DNA of 64,000 nucleotides from CAITNM01 sp021298215 (GTDB lineage: Bacteria; Pseudomonadota; Alphaproteobacteria; Paracaedibacterales; CAITNM01), in contig JBKCOJ010000005.1 of NCBI GenBank assembly GCA_046309815.1, forward strand, positions 186,001 to 250,000, read 5' to 3'. The notes below the pieces were generated by a model, which saw only the letters and a list, made by a program, of their open reading frames with translations, was not told the DNA's origin and did not search any database. The position numbers and the translations under genes were made by a program. Every line of letters begins with the position of its first letter. Positions within the stretch are counted from its first letter, which is position 1. Of this stretch, positions 7,714-17,065 are shown one piece after another.

Positions 7714-9956
7714 CAAAACGATTTTTTCTTACTTTTTTTCTCTTCGTTTGCACTTTATACGCAAATAATCAGAAAGTTTCCGCCATTAAAATTCATGGAA
7801 ACAACCGGATTGAAAATCAAACTATTCTTTCGTATTTACCTATAAAAAATGGTGATACGGCTGACATAGACGCTCTTGATCAATGCTTAAAAGTACTATT
7901 TGATACAGGATATTTTCATGATGTAAAAGTACACAGAAAGGATTCTGTTATTTTTATAGAAGTTGAAGAAAATCCTATTATCAATAAGATCGCATATGAA
8001 GGAAATGAAAAAATTAAGGACGCTGATTTTAAAAAAGAAATCCAGCTACGCCCTCGAGAAGTACTTTCCTATGCTAAGATTCAAGCTGCACAACAGCGCA
8101 TATTAGAAATTTACCGTCGTTTAGGCCGTTTTAGCGCAAAAGTGGATCCTAAAATTATCCGATTGGCTGAAAATCGAGTAGACCTAGTTTTTGAAATCGA
8201 AGAAGGACCAACAACATTTATTCGAAAAATTAATTTCGTTGGTAATAAGAACTTCAAGGGTACTCGCCTTGAAAAAGTTTTACAGAGCAAAGTGTGGCAC
8301 TGGTATCGCTTCTTCGTAAATGATGATCTTTATGATCCAGATCGCTTCCTAAATGATCAGCAAGAAATCAAAAAATTTTATAACGATAACGGCTATCCAG
8401 ATATGAGGTTGATTTCATCTATTGCTGAACTAAGCCCGGATAAAACAGCATACTTTTTAACTTTCACAATTGATGAAGGAAGAAAGTACAACTTTGGAAG
8501 CGTAAAAATTATTTCTGATATTAAATCTATTAATGTAAATAGCCTTCAAGAATGTGTCTCTTTTGAAAAAGGGGACGAATATAATGCTGCACTAATTGAT
8601 AAAACAATCAAAAAGCTCACTGAAGAATTAGGCACACTGGGATATGCATTTATTAACATTGAGCCTGAAGTTAAAAAGAATGCTGAAATAGGCGTTGCCG
8701 ATATTGAATTCAGTATAAAAGAAGGACCTCGTGTTTATATTGATACCATTGAAATAAAAGGAAATGATCGCACTAGAGACTATGTGATTCGTCGTGAGAT
8801 TAAGATTCATGAAGGAGACGCATACAACAGCAAGAAAATCAAAGATGCGGAGCAAGCACTTAAAGACTTGGGATATTTCAAGGAAGTTCATGTCCAGCCT
8901 GAAGAAGGATCTACAATAGATAAAGCCAAAATAAATGTAGATTTAGAAGAACAACGTACTGGGGAATTAAATGTTGGTTTGGGATATTCTACCTTAGAAG
9001 GACCATTCACAACCCTTGGTATCCAGGAGAGAAATTTCAGAGGTACAGGGCAAACAGTTCACTCAAACGCAACTCTTTCAAAAATAAGCACAGGCTTAGA
9101 ACTAGGGATTAGAGAGCCGGCTCTTTTAGATAGAGATCTGGAGGGTTCTGCAAAAGTTTTTGCAAATCAATCCAAACGCAGCAAATCTCACAAGGAAAGA
9201 ATTTTTGGATCAGGTCTTGGTTTAGATTACGCTCTCAGTGAAATGTGGTGGCAAAGTTTAAATTATAACATACGATCTGAAAAAGTTTTTGGATTTAATA
9301 GTGATGCATCGTCGATTATCCGTAATCAAAGTCATAATGCCTTATTATCTTCCGTTGGGCAGACTATTTATTTTGGAAAATTAAATAGCAGAAGAGACCC
9401 AACGAAAGGATTCGTCTTAAGTTATAGCACAGAATTTGCTGGTGTAGGCGGCACTGTCAAATATTTACAACATGTTTGGGCTGCCAAATTTTATTACCCA
9501 TTATTCAGTGACGAGGTTGTCTTAAAAGTAATGGGTGAAACAGGTATGATGCAAAGAATAGGAAAGCCTATTCGCGTTGTAGACAGTTTTCATATGGGAT
9601 ATGACTCGTTCAGAGGTTTTGATTTTCAAGGCGTAGGACCTCGAGATAAGAAAACTGGAGATCCTTTAAATGGAACCAGAATGTGGAGAAATGTTGTTGA
9701 AATCAAGTTTCCTTCAGGTCTACCTGATGATTGGAAAATTAATGCAAGCGTATTCCATGAGCTAGGGGCTTTATGGAAACCAGGAGAAAGGGATAGAGAC
9801 ACCCAAGACTCACAATCAATGAGAGCCTCAGCAGGCGGTGGAGTATTGTGGACATCACCTTTTGGCCCTATAGGAATGTCATATTCCTTCCCGTATCGCC
9901 GCCAGAAGTACGACGTAGCACGACGCTTCCAACTACAATTTAGTAATATTTTTTAA
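7710..9956 (+). CDS. bamA: Outer membrane protein assembly factor BamA
   Basis: This core subunit of the BAM complex inserts beta-barrel proteins into the outer membrane. The 748-residue protein has a signal peptide ending near residue 18, five POTRA repeats to about residue 400, recognisable by recurring G-N-x-R/K and EGP..I segments, then the Omp85 barrel. Within the barrel, FRGFDFQGVGPR contains the conserved RGF lid-loop motif, and the chain ends in an aromatic residue (QLQFSNIF), as expected for a barrel beta-signal. It overlaps rseP by four bases and is followed two bases later by the skp-like gene. Confidence 0.97.
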   Translation: MTKRFFLTFFLFVCTLYANNQKVSAIKIHGNNRIENQTILSYLPIKNGDTADIDALDQCLKVLFDTGYFHDVKVHRKDSVIFIEVEENPIINKIAYEGNEKIKDADFKKEIQLRPREVLSYAKIQAAQQRILEIYRRLGRFSAKVDPKIIRLAENRVDLVFEIEEGPTTFIRKINFVGNKNFKGTRLEKVLQSKVWHWYRFFVNDDLYDPDRFLNDQQEIKKFYNDNGYPDMRLISSIAELSPDKTAYFLTFTIDEGRKYNFGSVKIISDIKSINVNSLQECVSFEKGDEYNAALIDKTIKKLTEELGTLGYAFINIEPEVKKNAEIGVADIEFSIKEGPRVYIDTIEIKGNDRTRDYVIRREIKIHEGDAYNSKKIKDAEQALKDLGYFKEVHVQPEEGSTIDKAKINVDLEEQRTGELNVGLGYSTLEGPFTTLGIQERNFRGTGQTVHSNATLSKISTGLELGIREPALLDRDLEGSAKVFANQSKRSKSHKERIFGSGLGLDYALSEMWWQSLNYNIRSEKVFGFNSDASSIIRNQSHNALLSSVGQTIYFGKLNSRRDPTKGFVLSYSTEFAGVGGTVKYLQHVWAAKFYYPLFSDEVVLKVMGETGMMQRIGKPIRVVDSFHMGYDSFRGFDFQGVGPRDKKTGDPLNGTRMWRNVVEIKFPSGLPDDWKINASVFHELGALWKPGERDRDTQDSQSMRASAGGGVLWTSPFGPIGMSYSFPYRRQKYDVARRFQLQFSNIF

Positions 9957-9958
9957 GC

Positions 9959-10546
9959 ATGATGTTTAAACGACAGTACCAATATCTTTTTCATATCCTT
10001 ATAACTATAGTTGCTATTGCAGTCGCTTATTTTGTCTTGAAACCTCACTATAAAACAACAGGACTTACCGTTGGCCTTGTAAACATGGATAGAGTACGTG
10101 CTCAAGCCGAACCCTTTCAACTCTTACATAAAAGAGATTTCGAGGCTCGAGCAAAAGCACAAGAGCATCTAGAAATACTTGAAAAAAGCATGCGCAAGGA
10201 ATACGATGACCTGCAAATTCTACAGCAGAAAAAGCATACCAAAGCCGAAGAATTAGCAAAGCGCAAAGCTGAACTTGATAAAAAAGTCGCTGAGTTAGAC
10301 CAACATTTTCATCAAGAACGAGAATCTATCAAGCAAAAATTTGACCGTGCGTTCCTAGCTATTGAAACAGAATTAGAAAATATTATTCGTGAATACAGCA
10401 AAAATCATAGTATTGATCTTTTCTTAAACACCACAATGAACGAACAACAAGTCGCACTTGTGGCAGACGAAAGTCTAAATCACACCGATGCAATCATTAA
10501 ATTATTAAACAAAAAAATTCCCAACTTAGAAATCTTAAATAAATAG
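9959..10546 (+). CDS. skp: OmpH/Skp family periplasmic chaperone
   Basis: The 195-residue protein has the Skp layout: VGLVNMDRVRAQ as first strand, a long charged coiled-coil of roughly residues 60-140 (Lys/Glu/Gln-rich), then a returning strand IDLFLN. Skp holds unfolded outer-membrane proteins on their way to BamA. Instead of an obvious cleavable signal, residues 10-28 form a hydrophobic segment followed by KPHYKTTG, so the protein may stay anchored in the inner membrane. Two ATG codons in tandem (9959, 9962) begin it, two bases after bamA; lpxD follows after one base. Chaperone function is inferred from family and context. Confidence 0.88.
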   Translation: MMFKRQYQYLFHILITIVAIAVAYFVLKPHYKTTGLTVGLVNMDRVRAQAEPFQLLHKRDFEARAKAQEHLEILEKSMRKEYDDLQILQQKKHTKAEELAKRKAELDKKVAELDQHFHQERESIKQKFDRAFLAIETELENIIREYSKNHSIDLFLNTTMNEQQVALVADESLNHTDAIIKLLNKKIPNLEILNK

Positions 10547-10547
10547 T

Positions 10548-11540
10548 ATGTTTTTTAAAAAATCACCCCCCATCCGCATTGAAGAACTAGCAAAAATCAT
10601 AGATGCTCGCATAGAAACTCAAGGATTAATAATTGAGGAAGTTGGGCCCCTTGAAAATCTAGAGGCGGGAATTTTAGGGTGCTATCACAATACAAAATAT
10701 AAATCATCTTTAAGCAACGCAAAAAATGGTTTTTGTATTTTAAAAGAAGAAGATAAAAATTTATTAGGCAAAGGTGTTGTTGGTCTTTTTACTCAAACTC
10801 CATATAGAGCATTTGGAAAAGCCGTTTTGTATTTTTACCCCAAACCTATTTCAACGGGAGAAATATCAAAACTTGCTGACATTCATCCAACGGCACACAT
10901 CGGAAAAAATTGTCAAATTGAACCATTTGTTATCATTAAGGCTCATGCCCACATCGGTGATAATACAATTATCAATAGCCACTGTATGATCGGTGAGCAT
11001 GTAAAAATAGGGCTTGATAGCACTCTTGAAAGCAGCGTCACAATAACTAATACCACCGCCGGAGATCGATTATATATAAAAGCAGGTGCGCGCATAGGGC
11101 AAGCTGGTTTTGGGTTTCATATGGATGAGAAGGGCCATTTCGACATTCCTCAAATTGGCAGCGTAATCATAGGAAATGATGTACAAATAGGCGCAAATAC
11201 AGCCATTGATAGAGGAAGTCAGCATAATACAAAAATTGGTAATTTCTGCCGTATTGATAATTTAGTGCAAATAGCACATAACGTTGAGTTAGGCGATGGT
11301 TGTGTTGTAGTGGCTCAAGTAGGAATAGCAGGAAGCTCTAAACTAGGGAAATTCGTAATTGCTGCTGGACAGGTTGGAATTGCTGGTCACTTAACAATTG
11401 GCGATGGTGTAAAAATTGCTGCGCAAAGCGGCATTATGCGAGATGTTTCTTCCGGAGAAACCATTGCTGGGTCACCAGCCATTCCTGTACGTGATTGGCA
11501 CAAGCAAACTATTGCTTTACAGCGACTTATTAGAAATTAA
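10548..11540 (+). CDS. lpxD: UDP-3-O-acylglucosamine N-acyltransferase LpxD
   Basis: This is the third enzyme of lipid A synthesis; it adds the second hydroxyacyl chain to the amino group of UDP-3-O-acylglucosamine. The 330 residues comprise an N-terminal substrate domain to about residue 105 and a left-handed beta helix of hexapeptide repeats (HPTAHIGKNCQIEPFVII onwards) to about 315. The catalytic-type His is in VQIAHNVELGDG, and QAGFGFHMDEKGH is the usual insertion. It is the last gene of the rseP operon; fabZ and lpxA, which usually follow, are absent. Its stop codon overlaps that of the converging MFS gene (TTAA, 11537-11540). Confidence 0.95.
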   Translation: MFFKKSPPIRIEELAKIIDARIETQGLIIEEVGPLENLEAGILGCYHNTKYKSSLSNAKNGFCILKEEDKNLLGKGVVGLFTQTPYRAFGKAVLYFYPKPISTGEISKLADIHPTAHIGKNCQIEPFVIIKAHAHIGDNTIINSHCMIGEHVKIGLDSTLESSVTITNTTAGDRLYIKAGARIGQAGFGFHMDEKGHFDIPQIGSVIIGNDVQIGANTAIDRGSQHNTKIGNFCRIDNLVQIAHNVELGDGCVVVAQVGIAGSSKLGKFVIAAGQVGIAGHLTIGDGVKIAAQSGIMRDVSSGETIAGSPAIPVRDWHKQTIALQRLIRN

Positions 11541-12751
11541 ACTGGTTTATATTTTTTTTCAAAAATAGAAGGTTGCAATACAAGAAGGAGTATCAGTGCG
11601 AATAAAGCAATAGATCCACTCCCGATAAAGGTTGCAAATTGATCATACGCATCTGCAAGTATGCCTCCGATAAAACCTGCCACTAGTAAGCCGATGGAAT
11701 TAATCAAATAATAAAAACCAATGCCAGTTCCTCGTAAATCTTCAGGTATCTGATCAGCAATAATACACAAAAACATATCCTGACTCATGCCAATTTGAAT
11801 GCCCCACAATCCAACACCAACCAACATAAGAGGTAAATTACTTGAAAAACCCAAAAACAGGTCAGCAACGATTAGTAAAATAAAGCTCAAAGCTAAAAAG
11901 CCATAACGACCAAGTTTATCGGATAAAATGCCGACAGGATAAGAAAACAAGGAATTTGTACAGTTATACAAAATAAGAATCCCATGAGAAAAGCTAGGAT
12001 CCATACCAAAACTATGCGTTGCATGTAACACCAGCATGGATTCACCAATACGTGAACTCATAAAAACAAGAGCTACTATCATTAGCAACCAATAAGATTT
12101 TCCAAGACGAGAAATATCTTTTAAATGCAATGGGTGCCTAATTGGTTTTTTGTCAGCAGTCATTTCTTTCTCGTGCGGATCTTTCACAAAAATAACCAAA
12201 ATAATAAAACCAATAAATGCAGGAACACTTGCATAAGAAAAAACTTTTTGGATATCTTGGTTAGCAAAATTCATCGCTAAAATACCTAAAAAACCACCAA
12301 GAAATGAACCAGCCGTAGCCATTGTATTACGTAACCCAAAGCAAGCGCCCTTTATATCTTCCGGCGCTAAATCTCCCACCAAAGCGTCTCTGGGGGTTGA
12401 TTGAATGCCGTTACCTAGACGATCAAAAAGTCTCGCAATAATTACCATCGGCACACTTGCGAATATAGCAAATAGAATTCTTGAAAGCGTCGCCATGGAA
12501 AAGCCAAGGACCATTATTTTTTTTGGTCGCCTAAAATAATCACTGAGCAGACCAGAAAATAACTTCATAACATAAGCCATTGCTTCAAAAAAACCTTCAA
12601 GCATTACAATAAAGCCAGTACCGGCACCAAGTTTTTGTTTAAGATAGAGAGCAATAACACCAAACATCATAATCGTTGAAGCATTAAGAAGCATTCCAGC
12701 AAAACCAATGGCCCAAATTGATAAAGGAATTTTAGATTTAGCGGTACTCAT
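11537..12751 (-). CDS. Major facilitator superfamily transporter
   Basis: The roughly 404-residue inner-membrane protein has about twelve hydrophobic helices and an MFS motif-A-like cytoplasmic loop, SGLLSDYFRRPKKIM, in the first half, plus a counterpart, VGILSDKLGRYG, in the second. RLFDRLGNGIQSTPRDAL marks the helix 4-5 region. Substrate is not readable. The ATG at 12751 is chosen; the frame extends upstream only to a TTG at 12769. The gene lies downstream of rpoC in the same direction with a hairpin between them, and its stop codon overlaps that of lpxD from the other strand. Confidence 0.82.
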   Translation of the reverse strand: MSTAKSKIPLSIWAIGFAGMLLNASTIMMFGVIALYLKQKLGAGTGFIVMLEGFFEAMAYVMKLFSGLLSDYFRRPKKIMVLGFSMATLSRILFAIFASVPMVIIARLFDRLGNGIQSTPRDALVGDLAPEDIKGACFGLRNTMATAGSFLGGFLGILAMNFANQDIQKVFSYASVPAFIGFIILVIFVKDPHEKEMTADKKPIRHPLHLKDISRLGKSYWLLMIVALVFMSSRIGESMLVLHATHSFGMDPSFSHGILILYNCTNSLFSYPVGILSDKLGRYGFLALSFILLIVADLFLGFSSNLPLMLVGVGLWGIQIGMSQDMFLCIIADQIPEDLRGTGIGFYYLINSIGLLVAGFIGGILADAYDQFATFIGSGSIALFALILLLVLQPSIFEKKYKPV

Positions 12752-12795
12752 ACAGTTAATTATCAGCAAATGAATGTTTAATCTTTTTAGCTAAA

Positions 12796-12826
12796 TAAGG
12801 AAACAAGGCATAAGCCTGTTTCCTTA
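12796..12826 (-). terminator. Hairpin terminator downstream of rpoC
   Basis: TAAGGAAACA and TGTTTCCTTA pair around an inner GGC/GCC with an ATAA loop, 19 bases after the rpoC stop. On the minus strand the stem is followed by TTTAGC, a weak T-run. It probably ends the rpoBC transcript, at least partly. Confidence 0.65.
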
Positions 12827-12844
12827 TCTACAAACCGAAATTGC

Positions 12845-15800
12845 TTACGCAACTTGGGTGTCGTCTTGATTCTTTTTCGAAACAGCTTGCGTTAGCAAAT
12901 CTTTGTCTCTATTTTGTGCAGTCGCTTTCATACGACGCATTGCGCTTCCAGTACCTGCTGGAATCAAACGACCAACAATTACATTTTCCTTCAGTCCAGC
13001 GAGAACATCGAACTTCCCTGAAACAGCTGCTTCTGTTAAGACACGAGTTGTTTCTTGGAAGGAAGCCGCAGAAATAAAGGACTTTGTATGCAATGATGCT
13101 TTTGTAATACCTTGCAATACTGGCTGACCTTGAGCTGGTCTCTTTCCTTCTTTTTCAAGGATACCATTCACATGATCGAAAACAACTCTATCTACGTGAT
13201 CGCCAACGATGAAATTTGTGTCGCCAGCATCGTAAACTTCTGTTTTTTGCAACATTTGGCGCACAATAACTTCAATGTGCTTATCGTTAATAGCAATTCC
13301 TTGTAAACGATATACTTGTTGAATTTCACTAACTAGATAAACCGCTAGTGCTTCTACACCAAGAACTCTCAAAATATCATGAGGTACTGGATTACCTTCA
13401 ACAACGAGGTCTCCTTTTCTAACATAGTCACCCTCTTGAATAACGATATGTCTGCCACGCGGAACCAAATATTCAACAGGTTGCAGAGAATCATCTTCTG
13501 GCACGACCACAATACGACGTTTTGCTTTGTAATCCTTACCAAATTCAATTCTTCCATCAAATTCAGCAATAATCGCAGCATCTTTTGGATGACGAGCTTC
13601 AAACAACTCAGAAACACGTGGCAAACCACCTGTAATGTCGCGCGTTTTAGATGTTTCACGCGGGATACGGGCGATAACTTCACCTGCAGGAATTTTTGCA
13701 CCGTTCTCCACTGAAATAATTGCATCCACTGGTAAAAAGTAGCGAGCTTCCAATCCATTAGATAACTTAATTGGATTACCTTTGCTATCACGCATGCTGA
13801 TCATTGGGCGTAACTCTGCATTTGCGCGGGATGTTTTCGCGTCAATAACAGCACGACTAGAAATGCCCGTTGATTCATCAATGACTTCTCTCATTGTGAC
13901 GCCATCAATCAAATCTACGAAGTATGCTATACCTTCTTTTTCTGTAATAACAGGAATTGTATAAGCATCCCACTCAGCAATCTTTTGTCCTTGCTTTATA
14001 GCAGAGCCTTCTTTAACTAGAAGCTTCGCACCATACTGTATACGATAATGCACCCGTTCGCGATCTTGATCATCAAGAACAATTACTTCACCATTTCTTG
14101 AAAGCACAACAGTTTGACCCGCTGCATTTTCAATAGCGTTAATGTTTTTAAACTTAACCTTGCCTGGCATTGAGCTTTCAATGCTTGATTGCTCCGCACT
14201 TCGTTGTGCCGCACCACCCATGTGGAACGTACGCATCGTTAACTGTGTTCCAGGCTCACCAATTGATTGTGCAGCGATTACTCCTACCGCTTCACCAACG
14301 TTTACAGCTGTTCCTCGTGCTAAATCGCGACCATAACATCTTGCACAAATACCGTTTTCCATCTCACAAGTAAGCACTGAACGAATCTTTACTTCATGTA
14401 TACTAGCATCGTTAATACTCTCTGCGATTTCTTCGCTAATCATCTCACCAGAAGAAACAATTGTCTCATTAGTAATTGGATGAACAATATCCTCTGAAGC
14501 TGTTCGACCAAGAATGCGATCAGTTAAAGGAACCACTGTATTAGCTCCCTCTACAACTGATCTCATATGTATGCCCTGAGTCGTACCGCAATCATCAGCC
14601 ACGATAATGCAATCTTGCGCCACGTCAACCAGACGACGAGTCAAATAGCCTGAGTTCGCTGTTTTTAATGCCGTATCGGAAAGTCCCTTACGCGCACCAT
14701 GCGTTGAAATGAAATATTCCAAAACATGCAAACCTTCTTTAAAGTTTGAAATAATTGGAGTTTCCATGATGTCACCAGAAGGCCTAGTCATCAAACCGCG
14801 CATTCCTGCCATCTGACGCATCTGCGTTACAGATCCTCGAGCTTTCGAATGGATCATCATATAAACTGCATTAAATGGTTCACCTGGAAGATTTTTTGAC
14901 ATAGCTTGTAACATCGCGTCACCAACTTTATCTGTACAACGCCCCCATGCATCCACAACTTTGTTATATTTCTCACCCTGAGTAATCAAACCATCTAAAT
15001 ATTGTTGCTCATATTCAGCAACAGCAGCCTTTGTCTGGTTAATCAGAACTTCTTTGTCTTTTGGAACAATCAAGTCATCTTTACCAAATGAAACACCACT
15101 CTTTGTCATGTAATGGAAACCTAGCGCCATAATACGATCAACGAAAATAACTGTTTCTTTTTGTCCGCAGTGACGGTAAACGTTATCAACTAAAGCGCTG
15201 ATTTCGTTAGAGGTCATCACTTGGTTAACAATTTCGAATGGCATTTTGTAGTGCTTAGGCAAATAATTGCCCAAAAAGAGGCGTCCAGGAGTTGTATCCA
15301 CACGTTGGTATGTAATATTACCATCCTCATGATAAACAGGAATTCGAGCTTTGATTTTCGAATGGATATGTAAATGACCTAAAGAAAGTGCATGTTCCAC
15401 TTCGGCTATATCAGAAACTAAGCTACCTTCTCCTGGCATATTGTCAGCCATTAAGCTTAGGTAATAAATACCAAGAACAATATCTTTAGAAGGAACAATG
15501 ATTGGTCTTCCACTTGAAGGGCTCAAAATATTGTTTGTTGACATCATCAAAACGCGTGCCTCAAGTTGTGCTTCAAGAGAAAGAGGCACATGCACCGCCA
15601 TTTGGTCTCCGTCAAAGTCTGCGTTAAATGCTGTACAAACTAAAGGATGGAGCTGTATTGCTTTTCCTTCAATCAACACCGGCTCGAATGCTTGTATACC
15701 TAAACGGTGAAGTGTAGGCGCGCGGTTCAATAAGACAGGGTGTTCACGAATGACGTCTTCAAGAACATCCCATACTTCTGGACGTTCTTTCTCAACCATT

Positions 15801-17002
15801 CTTTTTGCTGCCTTTAGCGTACTTGCAAGTCCGTAACGCTCTAATCGTGCGTATATAAATGGACGGAATAATTCCAATGCCATTTTCTTAGGCAAACCAC
15901 ACTGATGAAGTTTAAGCTCCGGACCCACAACGATTACTGAACGCCCAGAATAGTCAACGCGCTTACCTAACAAGTTTTGACGGAAACGACCTTGCTTACC
16001 CTTCAGCATGTCCGCTAATGATTTTAGTGGACGCTTATTCGTTCCTGTAATTGCGCGGCCACGTCGACCATTATCAAACAATGCATCAACTGACTCTTGC
16101 AGCATACGCTTTTCATTACGAATAATAATTTCAGGAGCACGCAATTCTATCAACCGCTTTAATCGGTTGTTTCTGTTGATTACGCGTCGGTATAGATCAT
16201 TCAAATCAGATGTTGCAAATCTTCCACCATCAAGCGGCACTAGAGGACGTAACTCCGGTGGAATAACTGGAATAACTTCCATTACCAAACATTCTGGTGG
16301 TGTATCAGATTCTAAAAACGCCTCAAGCAATTTCAAGCGCTTCATTATCTTCTTGCGGCGAATTTCTGAGGTGCATTCTGCAAGTTCTTGACGAAGTTCT
16401 TCGCTTTCCTTTTTAGGATTGATTTTGCGCAGCATTTCTCTTAATGCTTCCGCACCTATGCCTGCATTAAAGGCTTCTTCTCCATACTCGTCCTGAACCT
16501 GCATAAATTCTTCTTCAGTCAACAGCTGCCCATAAGACATTGCTGTCATGCCAGGATCAAGAACAACATAACTCTCAAAATACAAAATTTTCTCGAGATC
16601 TTTGAGCGCTAGATCTAACAAGATGCCTGCTCTGCTAGGCAATGATTTTGTAAACCAAATATGAGCAACAGGAGCAGCAAGCTCAATGTGTCCCATACGA
16701 TCACGACGTACCTTGCTCAAAGTAACTTCAACACCGCACTTCTCACAAACAACGCCACGATATTTCATGCGCTTATATTTTCCGCATAGACACTCATAGT
16801 CCTTTACTGGTCCAAAAATTCGTGCACAAAACAAACCATCTCTTTCAGGCTTAAAAGTACGATAGTTGATTGTTTCAGGTTTCTTTACCTCACCATATGA
16901 CCATGAACGTATCCGTTCAGCCGTTGCAATAGTAATACGAATTGCATCAAAATCAGGAAGAACATCCAATGTATTGAAGCTTCGTTTAATTTCGCGGTTC
17001 AT
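12845..17002 (-). CDS. rpoC: DNA-directed RNA polymerase subunit beta'
   Basis: This is the 1385-residue largest subunit of RNA polymerase. The N-terminal zinc finger (CLCGKYKRMKYRGVVCEKCG), the catalytic magnesium loop NADFDGDQMAVH near residue 460, the bridge-helix and trigger-loop region (TGEPGTQLTMRTFH type: AQSIGEPGTQLTMRTFHMGG), and the second zinc site (CEMENGICARC) are all present. Length and order are normal for Alphaproteobacteria. It begins 63 bases after rpoB with AAGGCATG-type context and shares its transcript; a strong hairpin sits in that gap. Confidence 0.98.
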   Translation of the reverse strand: MNREIKRSFNTLDVLPDFDAIRITIATAERIRSWSYGEVKKPETINYRTFKPERDGLFCARIFGPVKDYECLCGKYKRMKYRGVVCEKCGVEVTLSKVRRDRMGHIELAAPVAHIWFTKSLPSRAGILLDLALKDLEKILYFESYVVLDPGMTAMSYGQLLTEEEFMQVQDEYGEEAFNAGIGAEALREMLRKINPKKESEELRQELAECTSEIRRKKIMKRLKLLEAFLESDTPPECLVMEVIPVIPPELRPLVPLDGGRFATSDLNDLYRRVINRNNRLKRLIELRAPEIIIRNEKRMLQESVDALFDNGRRGRAITGTNKRPLKSLADMLKGKQGRFRQNLLGKRVDYSGRSVIVVGPELKLHQCGLPKKMALELFRPFIYARLERYGLASTLKAAKRMVEKERPEVWDVLEDVIREHPVLLNRAPTLHRLGIQAFEPVLIEGKAIQLHPLVCTAFNADFDGDQMAVHVPLSLEAQLEARVLMMSTNNILSPSSGRPIIVPSKDIVLGIYYLSLMADNMPGEGSLVSDIAEVEHALSLGHLHIHSKIKARIPVYHEDGNITYQRVDTTPGRLFLGNYLPKHYKMPFEIVNQVMTSNEISALVDNVYRHCGQKETVIFVDRIMALGFHYMTKSGVSFGKDDLIVPKDKEVLINQTKAAVAEYEQQYLDGLITQGEKYNKVVDAWGRCTDKVGDAMLQAMSKNLPGEPFNAVYMMIHSKARGSVTQMRQMAGMRGLMTRPSGDIMETPIISNFKEGLHVLEYFISTHGARKGLSDTALKTANSGYLTRRLVDVAQDCIIVADDCGTTQGIHMRSVVEGANTVVPLTDRILGRTASEDIVHPITNETIVSSGEMISEEIAESINDASIHEVKIRSVLTCEMENGICARCYGRDLARGTAVNVGEAVGVIAAQSIGEPGTQLTMRTFHMGGAAQRSAEQSSIESSMPGKVKFKNINAIENAAGQTVVLSRNGEVIVLDDQDRERVHYRIQYGAKLLVKEGSAIKQGQKIAEWDAYTIPVITEKEGIAYFVDLIDGVTMREVIDESTGISSRAVIDAKTSRANAELRPMISMRDSKGNPIKLSNGLEARYFLPVDAIISVENGAKIPAGEVIARIPRETSKTRDITGGLPRVSELFEARHPKDAAIIAEFDGRIEFGKDYKAKRRIVVVPEDDSLQPVEYLVPRGRHIVIQEGDYVRKGDLVVEGNPVPHDILRVLGVEALAVYLVSEIQQVYRLQGIAINDKHIEVIVRQMLQKTEVYDAGDTNFIVGDHVDRVVFDHVNGILEKEGKRPAQGQPVLQGITKASLHTKSFISAASFQETTRVLTEAAVSGKFDVLAGLKENVIVGRLIPAGTGSAMRRMKATAQNRDKDLLTQAVSKKNQDDTQVA

Positions 17003-17038
17003 GCCTTACTCCGAAAACTTAAAAATTAGTTAGTAACT

Positions 17039-17058
17039 GGAGAGCAAAGTTGCTCTCC
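17039..17058 (-). other. Strong hairpin in the rpoB-rpoC spacer
   Basis: GGAGAGCAA pairs perfectly with TTGCTCTCC around a two-base loop, 7 bases after the rpoB stop. No T-run follows on the minus strand, so it is not an intrinsic terminator; RNA processing or stabilisation is possible. Confidence 0.5.
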
Positions 17059-17065
17059 CGTAGTA

